From Breoghania corrubedonensis (GTDB lineage: Bacteria; Pseudomonadota; Alphaproteobacteria; Rhizobiales; Stappiaceae): DNA of 64,000 nucleotides. Within the stretch, counting starts at the first letter, position 1; every line of letters starts with the position of its first letter. The notes below the pieces were generated by a model. It was not told the DNA's origin and ran no database searches. It saw only the letters and a list, made by a program, of their open reading frames with translations. The stretch covers positions 1,494,078 through 1,558,077 of the forward strand of contig NZ_QAYG01000001.1 of assembly GCF_003053845.1 (NCBI RefSeq). Reading direction: 5' to 3'. Positions 18,201 to 26,311 of the stretch are shown one piece after another. Both the position numbers and the translations under genes were made by a program.

Positions 18201-18668
18201 TTTCGTCCTCGTTCCCAGAATTTTGCGCCCGGGCGTTCATTTGCGAGAGGCGGTATGGAACCGCCGCGCCCCGTTTTTTCCAACCTGTTGCGGTTGATGA
18301 CTGGAAGATCGCCCCGTTATCGAGGCGTTTTTCTATTGAGAATAATGAACGTTAAGAACGGAAATTTCAGGTTCGTTTTGACAGCTTGGAGCAATAATCC
18401 GTCAATTATCTCCCGTCCATTTTCATTGTATCGAAAATTTATTCCTTGCCCCCTCCGGGGTGATATAACCTGAAGCCATTGAATACCCGGCGGAACAATC
18501 GTTCGGGGATGATCTCCGATGGCTTTCGCTAGCGGGTGCAGGGCGGGTGTTGCGAGATCCCGGAAAGTCAGTAGCCAGGTCTTGCTTTTGCCGCGTTCAC
18601 GCCGCAGGAAGAGGGGGTCAGTGTGGTAGCCGCAACGTTATTCGGCCCAATCTGCAAGAGATCTCATC
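18201..18668. other. intergenic region between leucine dehydrogenase and DUF1007 genes
   Basis: This divergent gap is AT-rich between about 18340 and 18440, which suits promoter and Lrp-type binding, although no exact site can be assigned. It holds a GGCGGT-ATGGA-ACCGCC hairpin at 18249-18265 and a short near-palindrome GTGATATAAC at 18460-18469. I see no gene in it. Confidence 0.4.
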
Positions 18669-19343
18669 ATGCGGTGTAGCCACCAAGGAATTGCCATCAA
18701 GACTATCGTCCTTGGCGTGTCCGCCTGGATTCTCGGCGCGTTGCCCGCAGCGTCGCATCCGCACGTGTTCGTGGAGGCGCGCAGCGAGCTCGTCTTCGAC
18801 AAGGAAGCCAGACTTGTCAGCATCCGTCATGTCTGGCGCTTCGATCCGGCGTTCACCGCCTTTGCGGTGCAAGGACTGGATGCGAACGGAGATGGTGTAC
18901 TCACGCACGACGAATTGCAGCCACTTGCCAAGGTGAACGTTGAATCCCTGAAGGAATACGACTTTTTCACCTATTTGAGCGTGGCTCGGAAAGATCAGAA
19001 ATTCGTCGATCCGTCCGAGTACTGGCTAGATTTTTCCGATGGTCGGCTGACGCTTTTCTACACATTGCCACTTGCGAAACCGGTTGCGGTGGCCGGAAAG
19101 AAGACCATTCTCGAGGTCTATGATCCGAGCTATTTCGTCGACTTCTCCATGACCAAGCAAGATCCTTTCGTCCTGAGCGATGCGCCGGCAGGATGTGGAT
19201 TAAGCACTCATTTCGCCGGAAAGCCCGATCCGGCGCTGGCTGCGGAGTTGGCGCAGATACCGGCCGATGTGCGCGATCTGCCTTCCCAGTTCATGACGGA
19301 GACGTCAACATGGAGCAACGAGGCGATCTTGAATTGCCCATGA
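18669..19343 (+). CDS. DUF1007 family secreted protein with EF-hand-like loop
   Basis: A 224-residue exported protein with a hydrophobic signal segment ending ALPAASHPHVFVEA, the usual DUF1007 mature start. Residues 77-88 read DANGDGVLTHDE, a complete EF-hand calcium loop pattern. DUF1007 proteins are nearly always encoded next to a NicO-type metal permease, as here, and are thought to be its periplasmic partner. The stop overlaps a possible start of the permease gene (ATGA at 19340). Two late cysteines (near 178 and 223) could form a disulfide. Confidence 0.85.
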   Translation: MRCSHQGIAIKTIVLGVSAWILGALPAASHPHVFVEARSELVFDKEARLVSIRHVWRFDPAFTAFAVQGLDANGDGVLTHDELQPLAKVNVESLKEYDFFTYLSVARKDQKFVDPSEYWLDFSDGRLTLFYTLPLAKPVAVAGKKTILEVYDPSYFVDFSMTKQDPFVLSDAPAGCGLSTHFAGKPDPALAAELAQIPADVRDLPSQFMTETSTWSNEAILNCP

Positions 19344-20395
19344 GCCGATCTTGCACGAAGAGCAGATTGCAACAAGGCGCATGCATGGCTCTGGTCCTGA
19401 CTGCCTTGGTCATGTCAGCGGAAATCGCGCGGGCCGCAAACTCCCCCTTCGGCGTAGGTCTGCCGGAACCTTCAACCGTTCCCGGAGGCTGGTTTGCCGG
19501 CTTTTTCGGTTGGATCGCGAGGAACCAGGCGAACTTCTACAGGTCTCTTACCGCCTCATTGCAGGACCTCAAGACCGACGGGCATGCGGGATGGTGGCTC
19601 GCCGGGCTCTCCTTTGCCTACGGTGTCTTCCATGCCGCAGGACCTGGTCACGGCAAGGCGGTGATCTCGACTTATGTTCTTGCCAACCGGCAAACGGTGA
19701 AAAAGGCGGTGGTTCTTTCCTTCGCCTCGGCAATGGCTCAGGCGATGACGGCTGTCCTGCTGATCGGCATTGCCGCGGTTGTTCTCAACATGACCTCGAT
19801 CGCCATCACGAAGACCACCGCGATCTTCGAGGTCGGTTCGTATGCGATGATCACGGCGCTCGGTGCCTGGATGATCTGGACCAAGGCATTTCGGGGCCTC
19901 CTGCGAGTGCCGGCCTTTGCCGAACCTGGTCATGACCACCATCACGATCACCAACATGGACATGGCCATCACGGGCACGACCATCACGGGCACGATCATA
20001 GTGATGCTCATGGGGCGTGCGGGGGCTGTGGTCATGCCCATGCGCCTGATCCGATCATGTTGGAAAAGCCGATTACCCTGGCGCGCGCTTGGTCGGTGAT
20101 CCTCGCGGTCGGCCTCAGGCCATGCACCGGTGCGCTTATCGTTTTGGTATTTGCGTTGTCTCAGGGGCTTGTCCTGGCCGGTATCGCTTCCACCTTTGTC
20201 ATGGCGCTCGGAACCGGGTTGACCGTTTCGGCACTAGCGGTTTTCGCCGTTACGGCCCGGGGCCTTGCGATGCGCTTTGCGGGTGAGGCCAGTCCTCTTG
20301 GCCATCGGTTGCACCGGATGGTGGAGATCGGCGGCTCGGTGCTGGTTTTCGCACTGGGCCTCATCCTCCTCATCGCAACTCTCGGTTGGGGGTGA
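19310..20395 (+). CDS. NicO/RcnA-type nickel-cobalt (or zinc) transporter with His-rich loop
   Basis: Membrane protein of about 361 residues, with roughly seven hydrophobic helices and the NicO motif HAAGPGHGKAVISTY. Between helices there is a metal-binding loop with about 16 His in 40 residues (coding 19930-20045), the mark of RcnA-like metal transporters. A second signature, GLRPCTGALIVLVF, is in the C-terminal half. The start is ATG 19310 (GGAG eight bases upstream) or ATG 19340, which overlaps the DUF1007 stop. Which metal moves, and in which direction, cannot be read from sequence. Confidence 0.85.
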   Translation: MEQRGDLELPMSRSCTKSRLQQGACMALVLTALVMSAEIARAANSPFGVGLPEPSTVPGGWFAGFFGWIARNQANFYRSLTASLQDLKTDGHAGWWLAGLSFAYGVFHAAGPGHGKAVISTYVLANRQTVKKAVVLSFASAMAQAMTAVLLIGIAAVVLNMTSIAITKTTAIFEVGSYAMITALGAWMIWTKAFRGLLRVPAFAEPGHDHHHDHQHGHGHHGHDHHGHDHSDAHGACGGCGHAHAPDPIMLEKPITLARAWSVILAVGLRPCTGALIVLVFALSQGLVLAGIASTFVMALGTGLTVSALAVFAVTARGLAMRFAGEASPLGHRLHRMVEIGGSVLVFALGLILLIATLGWG

Positions 20396-20511
20396 GCGCA
20401 TTTGCATAAGCTGACTATGGTCAGATGCGGCGCAAGACGATAGAGGACGGACGAGAGGATCTTCTGGGCCTGCGCGTTGTCTCATGCGGCCCGTCGAATG
20501 GGGTGATGTCG

Positions 20512-21252
20512 ATGAGCGAAACCAAGAATACCGTCAACAAACCTTCCGCATCCTCCGATGGACGCCATGAGGTGGGGACTGGCCAAGCGCAGATGACTTT
20601 TCCTGCAGATCTCCTCAGCGGCTATTCCCGATATCGGAACAAGAGTTTCCTCCCCAACAAGCGCGCGCTTGAGGATCTCGCTATCTACGGTCAGAAGCCG
20701 AAAGTGCTGGTGATCGGCTGTTGTGATTCACGTGTAACCCCCGAGGGCATCTTCGATGTTGGGCCGGGTGAGCTTTTCGTGGTGCGCAATGTCGCCAATC
20801 TGGTGCCGCCCTACGAGGAGCACGGCGACTATCACGGGACGAGCGCGGCGTTGGAATTCGCTGTTCATGGTCTGAAGGTGGAGCATATCGTCGTGCTTGG
20901 CCATGCCCGGTGCGGCGGCATCGCCGCGTTTCGTGCCGAGGACGCAGAGCCGCTCTCTCCGGGTAATTTCATCGGCAAGTGGATCACGCTGCTGCAGCCG
21001 GCCGCGCGAACACTTGCCTGCAATCCGGTCGATCATGGGCTGGAGCCGCAGATGGCGATGGAATTCGCCGGTATTCGGCAGTCGCTGAAAAACCTCAGAA
21101 CTTTTCCGTGGGTTGAAGATCTGGAAACGAAAAACCGGCTCGCGCTGCACGGCGCCTGGTTTGACATTCGCAGTGGTCAACTCAAGCTGATGGATCCAGA
21201 AACGGCGCTATTTCACGACGCGGAAACCAATCAGGTTGTGGTGGGCGTCTGA
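20512..21252 (+). CDS. beta-class carbonic anhydrase
   Basis: A 246-residue zinc enzyme for interconversion of CO2 and bicarbonate. The zinc and catalytic residues are clear: GCCDSRV gives C70, D72 and R74, and GHARCGG gives the second His and Cys. VRNVANLVPPYE and HGTSAALEFAV are further family blocks. I start at ATG 20512 (MSETKNTVNKPS), eight bases after GGGG; the frame extends to 20425 with residues unlike the family. It follows the metal transporter pair by 116 bases and may use the metal. Confidence 0.9.
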   Translation: MSETKNTVNKPSASSDGRHEVGTGQAQMTFPADLLSGYSRYRNKSFLPNKRALEDLAIYGQKPKVLVIGCCDSRVTPEGIFDVGPGELFVVRNVANLVPPYEEHGDYHGTSAALEFAVHGLKVEHIVVLGHARCGGIAAFRAEDAEPLSPGNFIGKWITLLQPAARTLACNPVDHGLEPQMAMEFAGIRQSLKNLRTFPWVEDLETKNRLALHGAWFDIRSGQLKLMDPETALFHDAETNQVVVGV

Positions 21253-21280
21253 TCGGGCCGCGCCCCGTACGATATGTCGC

Positions 21281-22363
21281 TCAGATCTTTTCGACGGCGC
21301 GCGTAATTGCCCGGTGCCGGATTTCTCCCGGCTCCGGCATCTGGCGCAAGGCGCCGTGAAGGGGGGAGTGGATACAGCTCGGATCCGTCGCTGCAGCATC
21401 GCCCGTTATGGCAAAGGCCTGACATCTGCACCCGCCGAAATCGACGTCCTTGCGCGCGCATGAGCGGCACGGCTCCGGCATCCACTCGGTGTCGCGGAAG
21501 CGATTGAAGCTGTCCGATATCTCCCAAATCTCGCGCAGCGGACGCTCTGTCACACGATCAAAGTCGAGGCCGGCGATTGTCTGTGCCGCGTGGCAGGGCA
21601 GCATCATCCCATCCGGTGTTAGAACGAACGCATCGGCCGCCCAGCCGCCCATGCACGGCTTGGGATAGTCCGCGTAGTAGTCCGGCGTGACGAAATCGAT
21701 GTTGAGACGACCGACGAGGTCTTCGCGAACCCGCTCCACATAGTCCACCTGTCGCATCACTGAATCATAGTCGGGCAACAGATGGGCGCGGTTCAGGTAG
21801 GCCCAGCCGTAATACTGGACATTCGCGATCTCCAGACGTTCCGCGTCGAGTTCCAGCGCGAGCGCGACGAAATTCGGAACTTCTCCGATATTGAGGCGAT
21901 GAATGGGTGCGTTGATCGTCAGCGGCAGGCCCGCCTCGCGTGCCCAGGCGGCGACTGCGCGTTTCTTTTCATGTGCCCCGCGATAACGGCCGACAAGCTC
22001 GGTCGTTTCCCGTCGAGCGCCCTGGAAGCTCACCTGGATGTGCTCGAGCCCGGCCTCGCGCAAGGTCGCGATCCGGTCGCGTGTCAGCGTGACGGCGGCG
22101 GTGATCAGGTTGGTGTAGACGCCGTGGTCTGAAAGACAGGAGACGAGCGCTTCCAGATCCCGTCGCAGTGTCGGTTCGCCGCCGGAAAGGTGGACCTGGC
22201 GCACGCCGAGGTCCGCAGCCTCGACAAAGGCTGTTTGCCATTGGGATGTGGCGAGTTCGCGGTCAGCCTTCATCAGATCAAGCGGATTGGAGCAGTAGCC
22301 GCACTGGAGCGGGCAGCGGTGGGTCAACTCCACGAGCATGCCAAGGGGAGGCTGAACCGTCAT
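21281..22363 (-). CDS. pqqE: PQQ synthesis radical SAM peptide cyclase PqqE
   Basis: PqqE uses S-adenosylmethionine to link Glu and Tyr side chains in the PqqA peptide, the first committed step to pyrroloquinoline quinone. The radical SAM cluster motif CPLQCGYC is at residues 17-24 and the SAM-binding SGGEP near 60-64. A C-terminal SPASM-type cysteine array (CMGGW, PCHAA, CRSCARKD, CRCQ, DPSC) binds two more clusters. The length of 360 residues is normal. Its start overlaps the pqqD stop (ATGA), and it is the last gene of the pqq operon here. Confidence 0.96.
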   Translation of the reverse strand: MTVQPPLGMLVELTHRCPLQCGYCSNPLDLMKADRELATSQWQTAFVEAADLGVRQVHLSGGEPTLRRDLEALVSCLSDHGVYTNLITAAVTLTRDRIATLREAGLEHIQVSFQGARRETTELVGRYRGAHEKKRAVAAWAREAGLPLTINAPIHRLNIGEVPNFVALALELDAERLEIANVQYYGWAYLNRAHLLPDYDSVMRQVDYVERVREDLVGRLNIDFVTPDYYADYPKPCMGGWAADAFVLTPDGMMLPCHAAQTIAGLDFDRVTERPLREIWEISDSFNRFRDTEWMPEPCRSCARKDVDFGGCRCQAFAITGDAAATDPSCIHSPLHGALRQMPEPGEIRHRAITRAVEKI

Positions 22364-22683
22364 GAGCGGGCCTTCGAAACGCGATGATCCGTATTCACGT
22401 TAATCAGCAGGCGGTCGCTCCAGTCCTGGAGAAAGGCCAAAATGTCGGTTTCGATTTCCTCGACGGGTGCAGCATAGGTGCGGGCAAGTTCAGCGGCGAT
22501 TTCGGCGACGCTCGACGTGCCGTCGCAGAGCCTGAGGATCGCGGCAGAAATTTCATCCGGCCACAGAACCTTCTCAGGTGCAAGTACGATCGGCGTGCCG
22601 CGCAGATCATCGAACCGCAGCCGAACATGTCTCGGCAGACATGGCCGGCATTGCGGCGTGATCGTTATGCGCTCGGGACGCAT
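22360..22683 (-). CDS. pqqD: PQQ synthesis peptide chaperone PqqD
   Basis: PqqD (107 residues) is the RRE-type chaperone that binds the PqqA precursor and hands it to PqqE. The family pattern RHVRLRFDDLRGTPIVLAPEKV, followed by the winged-helix stretch ISAAILRLCDGTSSVAEIAAEL, is clear. It starts three bases after the pqqC stop and overlaps pqqE by four bases, so it is translated as part of one transcript. Confidence 0.94.
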   Translation of the reverse strand: MRPERITITPQCRPCLPRHVRLRFDDLRGTPIVLAPEKVLWPDEISAAILRLCDGTSSVAEIAAELARTYAAPVEEIETDILAFLQDWSDRLLINVNTDHRVSKARS

Positions 22684-22686
22684 CGC

Positions 22687-23523
22687 TCAGCGTTCCTCCG
22701 GCCGGAAAGCACCGGGTGGAATGCGCTGGGGTGCGCCATAGGCGTGGTCCAGGGCATCCAGCATGGCCCAGAGCATGTCGCACTTGGCAATGAGTGCGTT
22801 GACCGCGTCTGCCTGGCGTTGCGGCGTATCGGCGTGGCGGGTCACGTAGGCGAGGGCGAAATCCGCATCGCGCGGCGCCTGGGTGAGGCGTGGGGTAAAA
22901 TAGGCGAGTGTCTCCTCGGTGATGTAGTCGTAACGGGCGAGCATTGCCGGTACGCGTTGGGCAATCGCCGCTCCAGAGAACATCTCCGTCAACGAAGAGG
23001 CGACCGCGACCAGCATCGAGTGCCTGGTGACAAGGTCGATATAGGAGGCAACCGCATAGCGGGTCGCGGGCAGGGCATAGCGGGTCGAGACCACCATTTG
23101 CGTGCCGAGCCCAAGGCCTTCGGCCAACTTGATCCACCGTCGGATGCCGCCTTCGGAACCCGCGTCATCACCGTCGTGGTCAACGATGCGCTTGCGCCAT
23201 TCGCGACGGAAGGCGGGATCGTCCGAACGCGCCAGAATGAGCGCGTCCTTTTTCGGGATGACAGCCTGGTAGCAGTAGCGATTGAGGGCCCATGCCTGCA
23301 TCTGGGCGAACGAGAGCTCGCCGACGTTCATGCGCTGATGGAACGGGTGCAGCACATGGTAGCGCGCGGCCCCTACGCTTCGCAGAACCTGTTCCAGTTC
23401 CTGCGGCGACAGAGGGCGGTCGCGGCTGTTTGGGGGAAGGAACTCGCGGGCGGGGCCTGGGTCGTACGCCGCGCCATCGGGTTCGGGCAAAACGCAGTTC
23501 CAAGCTTCGGCGAGGGCGGTCAT
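22687..23523 (-). CDS. pqqC: pyrroloquinoline-quinone synthase PqqC
   Basis: PqqC (278 residues) carries out the final ring closure and eight-electron oxidation to PQQ without a metal cofactor. Family blocks include YHVLHPFHQRMNVGELS, WALNRYCYQAVIPKKDA and SSLTEMFSGAAI, with active-site His, Tyr and Lys residues in them. The start at ATG 23523 (MTALAEAW) overlaps the pqqB stop in an ATGA junction; a longer frame to 23580 would overlap pqqB by 61 bases and is not needed. Confidence 0.95.
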   Translation of the reverse strand: MTALAEAWNCVLPEPDGAAYDPGPAREFLPPNSRDRPLSPQELEQVLRSVGAARYHVLHPFHQRMNVGELSFAQMQAWALNRYCYQAVIPKKDALILARSDDPAFRREWRKRIVDHDGDDAGSEGGIRRWIKLAEGLGLGTQMVVSTRYALPATRYAVASYIDLVTRHSMLVAVASSLTEMFSGAAIAQRVPAMLARYDYITEETLAYFTPRLTQAPRDADFALAYVTRHADTPQRQADAVNALIAKCDMLWAMLDALDHAYGAPQRIPPGAFRPEER

Positions 23524-24461
23524 AGCTCGATCTCCATCCCGTCGTATCCGATCTCCCATCCTGCTTGCCTGACCGCGCATTCTGCGGCCGAGCCCGGTTC
23601 GAGGATCGGGTTTGTCGTATTGATATGGACGTAAATCCGACGCCCGACCGCAACGCCACGAAGCGCATTGAGTGAACCGCTTGCGCCGGAAATCGACATA
23701 TGGCCCATGCGCGCGCCGGTCTTCTCGCCGACGCCTGCCAATCGCATTTCATCATCCTCGAAGACGGTGCCGTCGAACATGAGACAGCTGGCATCTCGTA
23801 TCCGCTGGGACAAGTCGTCGCTTATCCGGGCGCAGCCGGGGACGTAGAGCAAGGTCTTGCCGCCCGCGCCGTTCGTCGCCGAGGGCCGGATGGCCACGCC
23901 GATCGTATCTCCCGATTCGGACCCGAAACCTTTTTTGCCCGTATCTTCCAGAAACAGCGCGATTTTCCCCGGGACTGGAAAAGTCTCCACCTTCATTCCG
24001 AGCAGGCCATCGGGGCCAGCAAGCTCGGTCGTGCCGCCCAGGGGCAGTTCGCGGCGGACGACGATCGCGGGATCGAGAACGCGGAAGATACTGTTTGCCT
24101 CAAGCGTCTCCAGGACGCGCGCCGTCGCGTAAAGGGTAAATGGCTGGCGTTCGCGCAGCGAAAGCAGACCCGCGATGTGGTCGACATCGGCGTTTGTCAG
24201 CACGACGGCAGCTATCGGTGTCTGGCGCGGCTCGCCGTCCGGGTCGGGTTGCAGGACAGTATTGGCAGCGATCTGGCTGCGGATGTCCGGCGATGCGTTG
24301 AAGACGGCCCAGCTCTTGCCGTCCGCACTGGTGGCGATGCTCGATTGCGTTCGAGCGAGAAGACCGGGCCGGCCTTGGCGAACGGCCCGGCTCAACGCCG
24401 CGTTGCAGTTCCATTGCGGAAATCCGCCGCCTGCGGCGGAGCCGAGAACCCGGGCTTTCAC
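23520..24461 (-). CDS. pqqB: PQQ synthesis protein PqqB
   Basis: PqqB (313 residues) is a metallo-beta-lactamase-fold protein, described as a hydroxylase of the tyrosine in the peptide intermediate. It begins at GTG 24461 with KARVLGSAAGGGFPQWNCNA, the invariant N-terminus of the family. The metal-binding loop reads LTNADVDHIAGLLSLRE rather than the classic HxHxDH. It lies 16 bases after the pqqA stop. An upstream in-frame ATG at 24533 would overlap pqqA and is rejected as the start. Confidence 0.94.
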   Translation of the reverse strand: MKARVLGSAAGGGFPQWNCNAALSRAVRQGRPGLLARTQSSIATSADGKSWAVFNASPDIRSQIAANTVLQPDPDGEPRQTPIAAVVLTNADVDHIAGLLSLRERQPFTLYATARVLETLEANSIFRVLDPAIVVRRELPLGGTTELAGPDGLLGMKVETFPVPGKIALFLEDTGKKGFGSESGDTIGVAIRPSATNGAGGKTLLYVPGCARISDDLSQRIRDASCLMFDGTVFEDDEMRLAGVGEKTGARMGHMSISGASGSLNALRGVAVGRRIYVHINTTNPILEPGSAAECAVRQAGWEIGYDGMEIEL

Positions 24462-24477
24462 GGCTCTTCGTCCGCTC

Positions 24478-24579
24478 TTATTTCTTGCGGCCGCAAGTGC
24501 CGATTTCGGCGGGCATGTAGCGTGTGACCTCAAAACCGGCTTCGACGCTTGTCATGGTCGGCTTTTTCCAAGTCTTCAT
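24478..24579 (-). CDS. pqqA: PQQ precursor peptide PqqA (33 aa)
   Basis: A 33-codon gene. It begins MKTWKKPTMTSVEAGFEVTR, continues YMPAEIGTCGRKK and ends at TAA 24478-24480. It contains the diagnostic ExxxY pattern EVTRY, with Glu17 and Tyr21 as the residues cross-linked by PqqE to build PQQ. A strong AGGAGG ribosome site lies about seven bases before the ATG. It is 16 bases upstream of pqqB, which is the normal place for pqqA. The C-terminal AEIGTCGRKK tail is longer than in the shortest PqqA forms. Confidence 0.97.
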   Translation of the reverse strand: MKTWKKPTMTSVEAGFEVTRYMPAEIGTCGRKK

Positions 24580-24654
24580 TTCGCTTCCTCCTGTTTGGCT
24601 GCGAAAGGCAGCAAGTCAGAGCCTAGCGAAGACAAGGGCGGGAAAAATAGTACT

Positions 24655-24695
24655 TTGGTGCCAGTCGAGCTTACCGTAAGCCAGACTGGCACCAA
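24655..24695. promoter_or_regulatory. 41-bp imperfect palindrome upstream of pqqA
   Basis: Outer arms TTGGTGCCAGTC and GACTGGCACCAA are perfect 12-bp inverted repeats. Inner arms GCTTAC and GTAAGC form a second perfect repeat about a central C at 24675; only two base pairs in the whole 41-bp site fail to match. It lies 75 bases upstream of the pqqA start and 78 bases past the asd stop. A related TTACAGTAA is at 24728-24736. It may be an operator for the pqq operon, or a stem that helps end asd transcription, since a T-run follows some eight bases later on the minus strand. Confidence 0.7.
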
Positions 24696-24773
24696 GATAT
24701 TGAAAATACGAAAGCAAAAAACAGACCTTACAGTAACGCCGATAGACGCTTGCAATCGGCCACTGCAAGAGTA

Positions 24774-25805
24774 TCAGGCCGCGTTCTGCTTTTTCAGCAG
24801 GCCGCGATTGACCAGAACTTCCGCGATCTGAACGGCGTTGAGCGCGGCGCCCTTGCGCAGGTTGTCCGAGACAACCCAGAGATTCAGGCCGTTTTCAACG
24901 GTTGCGTCCTCGCGGATGCGCGAAATGTAGGTCGCGTCCTCGCCGGTCGCCTCGTAAGGCGTGACGTAGCCGCCGTCCTCCTGCTTGTCGACGACAAGGC
25001 AGCCGGGAGCCTCACGCAGGATCTCGCGCGCCTCGGAGGCGCTCAGGGGCTTCTCGAACTCCAGGTTGACCGCCTCGGCATGGCTGACGAAAACCGGCAC
25101 CCGCACCGCCGTACAGGTCAACTTGATCGCAGGATCGAGGATCTTCTTGGTTTCGGCCAGGACTTTCCATTCCTCCTTGGTGTAGCCGTCTTCCATGAAG
25201 ACGTCGATGTGCGGGATCACGTTAAAGGCGATCCGCTTGGTGAACTTGCTGGGTTCGATCGGGTCATTGACGAAGATTGCGCGGGTCTGGTCGAAAAGTT
25301 CGTCCATCGCATCCTTGCCGGCGCCGGAAACCGACTGATAGGTGGAGACGACGACGCGCTTGATAGTGGCGGCGTCGTGGAGAGGCTTCAGGGCGACGAC
25401 CAGCTGTGCGGTGGAGCAGTTCGGGTTGGCGATGATGTTCTTCTTGTTGAAGCCGACGATCGCGTCCGCATTCACTTCCGGAACGATCAGCGGTACGTCG
25501 GCGTCGTAGCGCCAGGCTGACGAATTGTCGATGACGACACAACCTTGGGCGCCAATCTTCGGGGCCCATTCCTTGGCAACGGAGCCGCCGGCGGACATCA
25601 GACAGATATCCGTGCCCTTGAAATCGTAGTTCTCCAGCGCCTTGACCTTCAAGGTCTTGTCGCCAAAGGAGACTTCCGTGCCCTGCGAGCGTCGGGAGGC
25701 GAGGGCGACGACTTCGTCTACATCGAACTGGCGCTCGGCGAGAATAGCCAGAATTTCGCGTCCGACGTTGCCTGTCGCGCCGACTACGGCGACCTTGTAA
25801 CCCAT
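24774..25805 (-). CDS. asd: aspartate-semialdehyde dehydrogenase
   Basis: Asd (343 residues) reduces aspartyl phosphate to aspartate semialdehyde with NADPH, feeding lysine/diaminopimelate, threonine and methionine synthesis. The NADPH loop GATGNVGREI is at residues 9-18, and the catalytic cysteine lies in IANPNCSTAQLV near 127-138. The start ATG 25805 (MGYKVAVVGATGNVG) has GGAAGGACG upstream; the longer frame to 25949 is rejected. The nearby dapF is separated by more than 30 kb, so there is no lysine operon here. Confidence 0.95.
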   Translation of the reverse strand: MGYKVAVVGATGNVGREILAILAERQFDVDEVVALASRRSQGTEVSFGDKTLKVKALENYDFKGTDICLMSAGGSVAKEWAPKIGAQGCVVIDNSSAWRYDADVPLIVPEVNADAIVGFNKKNIIANPNCSTAQLVVALKPLHDAATIKRVVVSTYQSVSGAGKDAMDELFDQTRAIFVNDPIEPSKFTKRIAFNVIPHIDVFMEDGYTKEEWKVLAETKKILDPAIKLTCTAVRVPVFVSHAEAVNLEFEKPLSASEAREILREAPGCLVVDKQEDGGYVTPYEATGEDATYISRIREDATVENGLNLWVVSDNLRKGAALNAVQIAEVLVNRGLLKKQNAA

Positions 25806-26311
25806 GCTGATGCGTCCTTCCTGAGATTTGATAGGAACCGTCAGATCTTGCGGTTCCGATGCCGTTTTCTCTCCCCTGAAAGCCGCGACCCGACAGGTCG
25901 GCCGGCTCATCTCGCCCCTCGACCCCGGGGAGCGCGGGACGAGCGGCACCGTCAGACGGTCGTCGTGGCGGTCGTTTTCGTCGTTTTGGAGAGGGCAACA
26001 CGGAGGCCGCCGCGCGCAGCGCGGCAGGTAATGTCGATCGCAGAGTGGGCGTCGGGGCGCAGCATCATCATTGCGAAATGAACCGTGTTTCCTGTGGCGT
26101 TCTCATGACCGCAATCCCGCGAAAAGTCAACTGCACCATTTGCCCTGCTGGCATTTGTGAGGGTGCTTGGACCGACTGCTCGTTAGTATTATAGTTTAGA
26201 TGTATTTCACTAGCAAAGTAAATTGGTTGTTTAATTTTCTAATATAAGGTATTTTTTCATTTATCTATCTCATATCTATTCCGTGAAAAATGAGATGGGC
26301 AGTGACTTGGT
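25806..26311. other. intergenic region with an AT-rich island
   Basis: The part next to asd is normal in composition and should hold its promoter. From about 26180 to 26290 the sequence is strongly AT-rich compared with the rest of the window, including TAATATAAGG near 26240 and a TTTTTCA/TGAAAAA repeat (about 26252 and 26282). This is probably the promoter region of the chemoreceptor gene. No gene or RNA could be recognised. Confidence 0.5.

Noticed and set aside
18455-18475. Zur-like site before the DUF1007/NicO pair
   Set aside because: GTGATATAAC is only a ten-base near-palindrome and the second half of a Zur box is absent.
20725-20745. Second parS site (TGATTCACGTGTAACC)
   Set aside because: The core CACGTG is flanked by several mismatches and it lies in the carbonic anhydrase gene; other CACGTG sites are worse.
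24655-24700. Sigma-54 promoter at the TGGCAC of the pqq palindrome
   Set aside because: TGGCAC is present but the required GC at the -12 element is missing at the right spacing on both strands.
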